Below are positions 40,918 to 47,813 of a stretch of DNA of 64,000 nucleotides, in pieces. Position numbers and translations under genes: made by a program. This DNA comes from DASQGA01 sp963762085 (lineage in GTDB: Bacteria > Actinomycetota > Thermoleophilia > Gaiellales > Gaiellaceae): positions 1 through 64,000 of the forward strand of contig CAVXJD010000004.1 in the NCBI GenBank assembly GCA_963762085.1, written 5' to 3'. Every line of letters starts with the position of its first letter. Position 1 is the stretch's first letter. The notes beneath the pieces were generated by a model. The model saw only the letters and a list, made by a program, of their open reading frames with translations. It had not been told where the DNA came from and searched no databases.

Positions 40918-42644
40918 GGCCGGCGCGCGAGGCGGAGCTCGCAGTCGGCCGCGACCGTGTCGACCGGGTCGGCAACGACGACGTCGGCTCCCTGTCCGCA
41001 GTCCAGGTAGTCCGGGACGAGGTCCCGGGCGATGAGCTGGTCGTCTCCGGAGCCGCCGAAGATCTGGTCGGAGCCGGGCCCGCCGCGGACCTCGTCGTTT
41101 CCCGCGCCCCCGTCGATGATGTCGTTCCCGGCGCCTGCCAGCACCGCGTCGTTCCCGTCCAGTGCTGTGATGGAGTCCACCCCCGGCCCACCACAGATGA
41201 AGTCGGCAAGATCGCTCCCGGTCAGTTGGCCGCCCCACGGCGCAGCCTGGGCCATGCAGAACCACGATCGTGAGAAGTCGGGAGGGGGCGGCGTGCAGAG
41301 TGTGTCCAGCCGGGCGCGCATCGCCACCACCTGGGAGCGATACGCGGGGTCGGCGGCTCGGCTCTCGAGCTCGAAGGGATCGGCCGTCAAGTCGAAGAGC
41401 TCGTCCTCGCCCGTTCCGTAGAACACGTACTTCCAGTTGGAGCTGCGGACGCCGCAGTAGGTCGGCATCGCCGGGTACGGAGCCCCGCGCAGGTGTTCGA
41501 GCAGGAAGTCGTTCCGCCCTGGAGTCGCGGAGCCCGCGAGGATTCCGAGCAGGCTCTGGCCGTCCACCCGCCCGCGCTTCGCCCGTGCCGCGGCCGCGAA
41601 GGTCGGTGCCAGGTCGATGTTCAGGGCCGTGCGCGTCTCGATCCTCGATCCGCGGAAGACTCGGTCGTAGCGAATGACGAGTGGGACGCGGATGCTCTCT
41701 TCATACGGGACGCCCTTGCCTTCGATCCGGTGAGCCCCCCAGCTGTAGCCGTTGTCGGACGTGAAGACCACGATGGTGTCCCGGAGGATACGACGCTGGC
41801 GGAGCTCGCCGAGTAGCGCGTTGATACCGTCGTCGACCGCCAGCAGCGTCTGCAGCTGGCGGCGGTGGAAGAGATCGGCCTTCACGTCGTCGAGCTCAGT
41901 CCGGGTGGGAATCTGCTGAATCCACGTCGGCTTGTCGGAGACGTCCGGCTCGTCGTAATTCGGTGGGCGCCAGGGCGCCATCGTCCCGAACGCGCCCACG
42001 TGCCGCGGGGCAGCGACAGCCGGGGAATGAGGGGCAAAGGGTGCGTACACCAGGAAGAACGGCTTGCGCGCGCCCCGGATGAAGCGACGCGCCTGTCGCG
42101 TCAGGAGATCCGTGGAGTAGTTGGCCGGAACCCCCGGCCGGAACCCCCGCCGGGTCCCGTCCAGGTTCAGCCCGTAGCGGTCGTAGCCGGGATTGGTGAA
42201 CGCCACCCAGCGGTCCCATCCCGGCGGCACGTAAGAGCCTCCGTAGCCGTTCAGGTACTTGCCCACGTAGCCGGTGCGGTAGCCCGCCGACCGGAGCCAC
42301 GTGCCGACCGTCGAGCGGTCGCGAAACGAGGCGAAGCCTCCATAGGGCCCGTTGTTCCCCCAGACCTTGGTGGAGTGCGAGTAGCGGCCCGTCAGGATGC
42401 TCGCCCGACTCGGGCAGCAGAGGGCGTTCACGACGAACGCGTTCGTGAAGGTGGTGCCCCGACCGACGAGCTCGCGCTGCACCGTCGGCATCGCCCCGAG
42501 CGTGTCGAAGCGCTGGTCGTCGGTCAGGACGAAGAGGATGTTCGGCCGGGTGGCGGCGCCCGCTCCGCTGACGACGGAAAGCAGGGCGATGCCGGCGATC
42601 AGCAGCGTCATCAGGCGATGGACCCCTCCGCGCACTTCCGACAT
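40914..42644 (-). CDS. secreted sulfatase with C-terminal RTX-like repeats
   Basis: A 576-aa type I sulfatase. Residues about 1-31 are a signal peptide (LLIAGIALLSVVSGAGAA). The core opens with PNILFVLTDDQRFDTLG (metal Asp pair) and has the modification motif CCPSRASILTGR with the formylglycine Cys at residue 76, then GKYLNGYGG and VVFTSDNGYSWGAH. From about residue 485 there are short GGPGVDSITALDGND, GAGNDIIDGG and GGSGDDQLIARD units, the Gly/Asp repeat of calcium-binding RTX proteins. They are bracketed by Cys residues that may form disulfides. The substrate is a sulfate ester, unidentified. The formylglycine-generating enzyme is not in the window. Confidence 0.9.
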   Translation of the reverse strand: MSEVRGGVHRLMTLLIAGIALLSVVSGAGAATRPNILFVLTDDQRFDTLGAMPTVQRELVGRGTTFTNAFVVNALCCPSRASILTGRYSHSTKVWGNNGPYGGFASFRDRSTVGTWLRSAGYRTGYVGKYLNGYGGSYVPPGWDRWVAFTNPGYDRYGLNLDGTRRGFRPGVPANYSTDLLTRQARRFIRGARKPFFLVYAPFAPHSPAVAAPRHVGAFGTMAPWRPPNYDEPDVSDKPTWIQQIPTRTELDDVKADLFHRRQLQTLLAVDDGINALLGELRQRRILRDTIVVFTSDNGYSWGAHRIEGKGVPYEESIRVPLVIRYDRVFRGSRIETRTALNIDLAPTFAAAARAKRGRVDGQSLLGILAGSATPGRNDFLLEHLRGAPYPAMPTYCGVRSSNWKYVFYGTGEDELFDLTADPFELESRAADPAYRSQVVAMRARLDTLCTPPPPDFSRSWFCMAQAAPWGGQLTGSDLADFICGGPGVDSITALDGNDAVLAGAGNDIIDGGAGNDEVRGGPGSDQIFGGSGDDQLIARDLVPDYLDCGQGADVVVADPVDTVAADCELRLARRP

Positions 42645-42687
42645 GGTATTCGCCCAGGTGGCGGGATCCGGGCCCGGGGTCGCGGGC

Positions 42688-42693
42688 TACGAT
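42688..42693 (+). promoter_or_regulatory. uvrB: -10 element TACGAT, seven bases before uvrB ATG
   Basis: TACGAT-N7-ATG(42701). The alternative ATG at 42692 overlaps this hexamer, so 42701 is the better start. No LexA-type box is visible here, in contrast to uvrA. Confidence 0.5.
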
Positions 42694-42700
42694 GAAAGTC

Positions 42701-44707
42701 ATGCCCGACTTCCGCGTCTCGAGCGCCTACAGGCCGACCGGCGATCAGCCGCGAGCGGTCGAGTCTCTTGCCGAGGGGATCAACTCGGGCGAGCAGTTCG
42801 AGACGCTCCTCGGCGCGACAGGCACCGGCAAGACCGCGACGATGGCCTGGCTGATCGAGAAAGTGCAGCGGCCGACGCTTGTCATCGCCCACAACAAGAC
42901 GCTCGCCGCCCAGCTCTGCAACGAGTTTCGAGAGTTCCTGCCGGAGAACGCGGTCGAGTACTTCGTCTCGTACTACGACTACTACCAGCCGGAGGCGTAC
43001 GTCCCCCAGGCCGATCTCTACATCGAGAAGGACGCCTCGATCAACGACGACATCGACCGGCTCCGCCACGCGGCCACGAGCGCACTCCTCGTCCGCCGCG
43101 ACGTGGTCATCGTCGCTTCGGTCTCTTGCATCTACGGCCTGGGCTCGCCGAAGGAATACGAGGACAAGACCGTCCTGCTGGCAGCCGGGCAGGAGATCGA
43201 CCGCGACCTGATGCTCCGCAAGCTCGTGGACATCCAGTACGCGAGGAACGACGCGTTCCTCGGCCGCGGCCGCTTCCGGGTCCGCGGCGATGTCGTCGAG
43301 GTGCAGCCGGCCCACATGGAGTCGGCGTACCGGATCTCGTTCTTCGGCGACGAGGTGGAGCAGATCACGCACTTCGATCCGCTCACCGGCGAGATCCACT
43401 CGAAGCTCCCGCATCTCGCGATCTTCCCGGCGACGCAGTACGTGACCTCGCAGCCGACGATCGACCGGGCGATCGACGAGATCCACCACGAGCTCGAGGA
43501 GCAGGTCAAGCTCTTCGAATCGCAAGGGAAGCTGCTCGAGGCGCACCGAATTCGCCAGCGAACCGAGTACGACCTCGAGATGATGAAGGAGCTCGGTTAC
43601 TGCAACGGGATCGAGAACTACTCACGGATCCTCGACGGACGTGCGCCCGGCACCGCTCCGCACACGCTCCTCGACTACTTTCCGAGCGACTTTCTGGTCC
43701 TGATCGACGAGTCCCATCAGACCGTGCCGCAGATCGGCGGCATGTACGAGGGCGACCGCTCACGGAAGCAGACGCTCGTCGAGCACGGCTTCCGGCTCCC
43801 ATCCGCGCTCGACAATCGGCCGCTTCGCTTCGACGAGTTCCTCGGGAAGGTCAACCAGGCTGTCTTCGTCTCGGCGACGCCCGGGGCCTACGAGCTGCGT
43901 CAATCGACCCGGGTCGCGGAGCAGATCATCCGGCCGACCGGAGTCGTCGACCCGGAGGTCGAGCTGCGTCCGACCACCCACCAGATCGACGACCTCCTGA
44001 ACGAGATCCGCCGGCGGGAGCAGGCCGGCGAGCGCGTCCTCGTCACGACGCTGACGAAGAAGATGTCCGAAGACCTGACCGACTACCTGCTCGAGTCTGG
44101 CGTCAAGGCGCGCTACCTCCACTCCGAGATCGACACGCTGGAACGAATCCAGATCATTCGAGAGCTTCGGCTGGGGGAGTACGACGTGCTCGTCGGCGTC
44201 AACCTGCTCCGGGAGGGGCTCGACCTGCCGGAGGTCTCCCTCGTGGCGATCCTCGACGCCGACAAGGAGGGCTTCCTGCGGGGCCAGACGGCCCTCATCC
44301 AGACGATCGGGCGCGCCGCGCGGAACATCAACGGCAAGGTGATCATGTACGCCGACAAGCTGACCGAGGCGATCAAGGGCGCGATCGACGAGACCACCCG
44401 GCGGCGGGAGATCCAGCTTCGCTACAACGAAGAGCACGGGATCACGCCCGAGTCGATCGTCAAGGGCGTCTCGGACATCGCTGAGTTCTTGTCGCTCGAG
44501 TCGCCAACTGTCCCGGGCAGACGTCGGCGGAAGGATCGGAAGGTCGAGGGCCTGACCACGGACGAGCTCGAGAAGCTCGTCGTCACGCTCGAGGAGGAGA
44601 TGTACGCCGCCGCGCAGGAACTGCGGTTCGAGTACGCAGCGAAGCTCCGCGACGAGATCAAGGATTTGCGGCGGGAGCTCATGGCCGCCGCAGAGACTGC
44701 TGCCTAG
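42701..44707 (+). CDS. uvrB: excinuclease ABC subunit B
   Basis: Damage-verifying helicase-like subunit of nucleotide excision repair. The 668-aa protein has Walker A GATGTGKTATMAWL, the beta-hairpin region YYDYYQPEAYVPQADLYIEK, DEAD-like LIDESHQTVPQIG, helicase motif VI region QTIGRAARN and the C-terminal UVR motif (EKLVVTLEEEMYAAAQELRF) that contacts UvrC. The start at 42701 gives MPDFRVSSAYRPTGDQP, the normal N-terminus. The stop shares CTAG with the convergent glycosidase gene. uvrA lies 6 kb downstream rather than adjacent. Confidence 0.97.
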   Translation: MPDFRVSSAYRPTGDQPRAVESLAEGINSGEQFETLLGATGTGKTATMAWLIEKVQRPTLVIAHNKTLAAQLCNEFREFLPENAVEYFVSYYDYYQPEAYVPQADLYIEKDASINDDIDRLRHAATSALLVRRDVVIVASVSCIYGLGSPKEYEDKTVLLAAGQEIDRDLMLRKLVDIQYARNDAFLGRGRFRVRGDVVEVQPAHMESAYRISFFGDEVEQITHFDPLTGEIHSKLPHLAIFPATQYVTSQPTIDRAIDEIHHELEEQVKLFESQGKLLEAHRIRQRTEYDLEMMKELGYCNGIENYSRILDGRAPGTAPHTLLDYFPSDFLVLIDESHQTVPQIGGMYEGDRSRKQTLVEHGFRLPSALDNRPLRFDEFLGKVNQAVFVSATPGAYELRQSTRVAEQIIRPTGVVDPEVELRPTTHQIDDLLNEIRRREQAGERVLVTTLTKKMSEDLTDYLLESGVKARYLHSEIDTLERIQIIRELRLGEYDVLVGVNLLREGLDLPEVSLVAILDADKEGFLRGQTALIQTIGRAARNINGKVIMYADKLTEAIKGAIDETTRRREIQLRYNEEHGITPESIVKGVSDIAEFLSLESPTVPGRRRRKDRKVEGLTTDELEKLVVTLEEEMYAAAQELRFEYAAKLRDEIKDLRRELMAAAETAA

Positions 44708-45897
44708 CGAGCCCCTTCCACGGTGGCGCAGTCGACGCGGCCGGCGTCGACGTCCGCGATCACCCGCTGGAAGTCTCCGTACGAGCCCTTTGGCGTCCGG
44801 TCCGCCCAGAACGGGCCCGACTGCCAGCCCTCGAGCCTTGCCTCGTCCCACATCAGGAAGTTGAAGTAGCCCTGGACGTAGGGCTGGCAGTACGCGAGCT
44901 CGACGGCCCGCCTGAATTGCGCCCCCTGGTCCTCCGGCGAGATCGTCTCGACGTTCTCGTCGCCGGTGTACGCCGCGAGCTTTTCGGGGATCACGGCCGT
45001 CTGGTATCCGGTTTCGAGATACCAGATGTAGGTGCAGCGCTCCTCGATGCATTCCCCCGGAATCGCCTGGGCCGTCCCTGAGAACGCCTCGGAAAGCACC
45101 TCGATCAGATCAGCGTAGTCGCCTTCGGAGATCGTCGTGCCGCGGTGGTCGGTGGCGGGAGGCGCCGCCGGGTTGGGTCCGTACGCGTGGTGTCCGACAG
45201 TGTCGAAGATCGGCTCGTCGCGACCGCTCTCCCGGTAGGCGAGGCCCATCTCCTTGATGAACTCCCCCGGCGAATGCGAGATGTTGCTCCGCGCATCCGG
45301 TCGGTCGTTTCCGTTGGGCGCCGTCGCGGGCGCGATCACGTTCACCTCCGGCCGAAGGTCGTGAAGGACATCCCAGCAGCGCGCGAGGAGCTCGACGTAA
45401 GCGGCCGGTGCCGCGCTCGCACCCAGCTCGTCGAACTGGGGTTGCCAGAAGTAGCTCTTGTTCGGCTCGTTCCAGACGATCAGGTCGTTGATGACCGGGT
45501 AGCGCTCGACGAGGTCGGCTGCATACGCGCAGTAGTCGTCCCGGGCCGTCTCGTCGAGTGGCGCGGCGTCAGGCCCCCCGTAGAGAGCCACGACGAATCG
45601 TTCGGAGGCTCGGGCGCTCACCATCACGTCCAGCTGGGCGACCACTTCCGGTGGCACCGTTCGAGCTCCCGGCACCCATGGAACCGTGATCCGGAAAGTC
45701 GCTACCCCGAGCTCGCGGGCGGCAGGCAGGGCGGCGTCTGGAACGAGCTTGAATGCGTCCTCCGTCAGGCCGACGAAGAGCTTCGGGTCGGGCGCGGTCG
45801 TAGAGGGCGTGGGCGAGGTCTCGTTCTCGTTCTCGTACGAGCAGCTGGTTCCGAAAGCGAGCGCCCCGGCGACGAGAAGAGCAAGGACACGGGTCAA
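44704..45897 (-). CDS. secreted clan-A glycoside hydrolase-like protein
   Basis: A 397-aa protein. The N-terminus has a signal ending ALAFGTSCSYENENETSP, possibly a lipoprotein although the lipobox is imperfect. The core resembles (beta/alpha)8 glycosidases: FRITVPWVPG, then VWNEPN with the acid/base Glu at residue 144, VGHHAYGPN, and IWYLETGYQT with the candidate nucleophile Glu at 295. This arrangement is that of clan GH-A (GH39/GH5-like); the exact family is uncertain. Cys pairs suggest export. TTG 45897 is preferred because the signal peptide starts there; TAGAGT lies 10 bases upstream. Confidence 0.8.
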   Translation of the reverse strand: MTRVLALLVAGALAFGTSCSYENENETSPTPSTTAPDPKLFVGLTEDAFKLVPDAALPAARELGVATFRITVPWVPGARTVPPEVVAQLDVMVSARASERFVVALYGGPDAAPLDETARDDYCAYAADLVERYPVINDLIVWNEPNKSYFWQPQFDELGASAAPAAYVELLARCWDVLHDLRPEVNVIAPATAPNGNDRPDARSNISHSPGEFIKEMGLAYRESGRDEPIFDTVGHHAYGPNPAAPPATDHRGTTISEGDYADLIEVLSEAFSGTAQAIPGECIEERCTYIWYLETGYQTAVIPEKLAAYTGDENVETISPEDQGAQFRRAVELAYCQPYVQGYFNFLMWDEARLEGWQSGPFWADRTPKGSYGDFQRVIADVDAGRVDCATVEGAR

Positions 45898-45956
45898 TGT
45901 CTCGCCGACTCTAGGTTCTCCGGACCACAAAGAGCGAGGCGGCCGGATTTCGACCG

Positions 45957-46778
45957 CTAGCCGATCGAGCCGAGCGGCTCGAGGCCGCGCGGAAACCGGC
46001 GGTCGGCGATCTGCGCCCAGGACGTCTCCGCCCAGGCGTACGTGAGAACCCGGAGCGATTTCTCGTCGGCTTCGTAGAGATGCAGGCCTCGTGCCTCGCC
46101 GCGCCGCTTGGGGCGTGGCTGGCCCAGCCCGGGAGCAGTGACGACCGTGGTGCCGTGCACGTCGCCGCGAACGACTTCGAACTCTCTGCGCTCCGCCACG
46201 GCCGCTTGATGGACGTGGCCCGAGACGATCAGCTCCGCGCCCGCATCGACGAGGCCGCCGAGGACCGTGCTTCGGTTCGCGATCGTCCGCTTCGTGGAGC
46301 GCCAAGGCGCTCCGAGCAGATGGTGGTGCAGGGCGACGATCCTGAGGGCGTTCGGGGCTGCCTCGGCGAAGCAGCCGCGGACCTGCTCGATCTGGTCGGG
46401 ACGAAGTGCGCCGCCCTGCTGCTTCCACGGTCGGACCGAGTTCAGCCCGCAGACGACGAGCCGGTCGGAGCGATATGTCGGCTCGGTTTGGCCCCAGACC
46501 CTGGTGAACTCGTCGAAGGTGGCCGTGAAGCGCCACGGTGGCCACCGAGGGATGTCGTGATTACCCGGAATGACGAGGAGCGGCTTGTCAAGAGACCGGA
46601 GGAGCGCGGCCGCGCGGTCATGCTGGGCGCTCATGTTCCTGTGGGTGAGGTCTCCGCTCACGATCACGAGCTCGGGCTGGGTCTCGGCGACGAGCGTACG
46701 AAGATCACCCTCGACCTCAGGCTCTTCCTGCGTTCCGGCGTGTAAATCCGACACCTGGAGGACGCGTAGGAGCGGCAT
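45957..46778 (-). CDS. calcineurin-like metallophosphoesterase
   Basis: A 273-aa cytosolic phosphoesterase with all five metal motifs: VSDLHAG, VSGDLTH, IPGNHDIPRW, ALHHHLLG and VSGHVHQA. The family includes cAMP phosphodiesterase CpdA-like and other phosphodiesterases; the substrate cannot be fixed from sequence. The start is ATG 46778, back to back with the small membrane gene at 46804 (25 bp between starts). Confidence 0.92.
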   Translation of the reverse strand: MPLLRVLQVSDLHAGTQEEPEVEGDLRTLVAETQPELVIVSGDLTHRNMSAQHDRAAALLRSLDKPLLVIPGNHDIPRWPPWRFTATFDEFTRVWGQTEPTYRSDRLVVCGLNSVRPWKQQGGALRPDQIEQVRGCFAEAAPNALRIVALHHHLLGAPWRSTKRTIANRSTVLGGLVDAGAELIVSGHVHQAAVAERREFEVVRGDVHGTTVVTAPGLGQPRPKRRGEARGLHLYEADEKSLRVLTYAWAETSWAQIADRRFPRGLEPLGSIG

Positions 46779-46791
46779 CAGGCGGGCAGAC

Positions 46792-46797
46792 TATAGT
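46792..46797 (+). promoter_or_regulatory. -10 element TATAGT, six bases before the ATG at 46804
   Basis: TATAGT-N6-ATG is the best match to the window's leaderless pattern and fixes the start of the 79-aa ORF. Confidence 0.55.
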
Positions 46798-46803
46798 GAG
46801 CCC

Positions 46804-47043
46804 ATGGTCGACGAGCCTGCTGAGATCTTCGATGACATCTACGTCGGGTTGCGCGCTGGCGCGGCCGGGCGGAAGAAGCGCCGAGGTGAGCCACTCTCGC
46901 CCGAGGAGCAGGAGGCGCTTGGACGCTGGTCGCGCATGTCCGGCTGGCGGAAGTCCCTCGCAGTCGGTGGATTCGCGATCGGGACCTTCGGGCTCGGCGT
47001 GACCGTCGGCGGTCTCGTCTTCGGTCGCTGGCGCAAGGCCTGA
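46804..47043 (+). CDS. small single-helix membrane protein (79 aa), unknown function
   Basis: I do not recognise this protein. The N-terminal half is charged (EPAEIFDDIYVGLRAG, then AGRKKRRGEPLSPEEQEALG). One membrane helix follows (about residues 53-72, SLAVGGFAIGTFGLGVTVGG), and it ends in RWRKA. The positive end suggests the N-terminus is cytoplasmic or dual oriented. The exact -10 to ATG spacing supports expression. It faces away from the metallophosphoesterase. Confidence 0.72.
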   Translation: MVDEPAEIFDDIYVGLRAGAAGRKKRRGEPLSPEEQEALGRWSRMSGWRKSLAVGGFAIGTFGLGVTVGGLVFGRWRKA

Positions 47044-47129
47044 GCCGGATTTCTCGCCGCGTTGCCGGCGCCAACCGGCTCGTCGCAATGAACCGGGCGC
47101 GTTTCCGCGCAAGTCCTTCACAGTTTCGC

Positions 47130-47320
47130 CTCACCCCGTGCAACACATACGCGGTACCGCGAGCTACGCTCGCCGCGGGGGAACCAGTAATCAGGGGGAC
47201 CCCCAGGGGAGGGTTTCACGGGTGCGTGGGGGACAGCGCCGGCCTTTTGCTCTCCGGCGTCCGGGTCTCTCACCAGGGCGTACTGCAGGAGCCCCCGTCG
47301 TCGCGCCGAAGGCGCCACCC
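47130..47320 (+). other. structured, gene-free leader before the PH-domain gene
   Basis: The gap 47044-47320 holds no convincing gene. From 47157 there are consecutive stems: CCGCGAGC-TAC-GCTC with bulged GCGG, the run GCGGGGGAACC (47175-47185), GGGGGACCCCC (47194-47204), and CGCCGG with CCGGCG (47237-47259). The GGGGGAACC run and a later GGGGACAGC recall pieces of the c-di-AMP (ydaO) riboswitch. The conserved 3' block is missing, so I do not call it one. It may be a leader RNA of the following gene. Confidence 0.35.
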
Positions 47321-47752
47321 ATGCGCGGGTATCTCTCTCCGGGCGAGGAGGTCCAGCTGGAAGCACGCCAGCATGGCATCGCCCTCGCCTTCCCCCTGGC
47401 GCGTGCGTTCGCGGTCGCAGGTCTCGGGACCGGGCTCATCCTCTACGGGGCGCGTACCCACTGGCTCTTCGCCCCGCTCGGCGCGGGCCTGCTCGGCGCG
47501 GCCGCCGTGCTGGCACTCGGTGCCGTCTGGCGTTGGGATCGCACCCAGCTCGTTCTGACCAGTGAGAAGCTCTTCGTCGTGCACGGAATCCTGAGCCGCC
47601 GCGCCGCAGCTGTTCGACTGTCGCGTGTCGGCGCGGTCGAGGTCGAGCAGAGCCTCCTCGGGCGCGTGCTCGGGTACGGAACGCTCATCGCGGGGGAGCT
47701 CGAGATCCCGTACGTCCCGCGCCCGCGGGACGTTTGCCGGCTCGTTCGCTAG
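47321..47752 (+). CDS. PH-domain (YdbS-like) membrane protein
   Basis: A 143-aa protein with two hydrophobic helices (about residues 22-42 and 47-67), then a bacterial pleckstrin-homology domain: WRWDRTQLVLTSEKLFVVHG, RRAAAVRLSRVGAVEVEQSL, GRVLGYGTLIAGELEIPYV. This matches PF03703 (YdbS/YdbT). These proteins are membrane associated, with unclear function. ATG 47321 puts YLSPGEEVQLEARQHG at the N-terminus, as in the family; earlier starts add Arg-rich sequence. Confidence 0.82.
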   Translation: MRGYLSPGEEVQLEARQHGIALAFPLARAFAVAGLGTGLILYGARTHWLFAPLGAGLLGAAAVLALGAVWRWDRTQLVLTSEKLFVVHGILSRRAAAVRLSRVGAVEVEQSLLGRVLGYGTLIAGELEIPYVPRPRDVCRLVR

Positions 47753-47783
47753 GCGTCCAACCAGCTCTCGCCTCGACCTGCGA

Positions 47784-47808
47784 AGTAACTACATTTGGTA
47801 TAGTTACT
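47784..47808. promoter_or_regulatory. lon: operator-like dyad AGTAACTA-N9-TAGTTACT over the lon promoter
   Basis: Perfect 8-bp arms separated by 9 bases (centre-to-centre 17 bp, so both arms face one side of the helix). It overlaps the -10 box TATAGT (47799-47804). The lon ATG at 47814 follows 9 bases after the -10. It is neither CIRCE nor the HAIR element, so an unknown repressor is implied. Confidence 0.55.
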
Positions 47809-47813
47809 GGCAC

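Noticed and set aside
42692..42700. uvrB start at ATG 42692
   Set aside because: It overlaps the TACGAT -10 element; ATG 42701 is 7 bases after it and gives the normal UvrB N-terminus.
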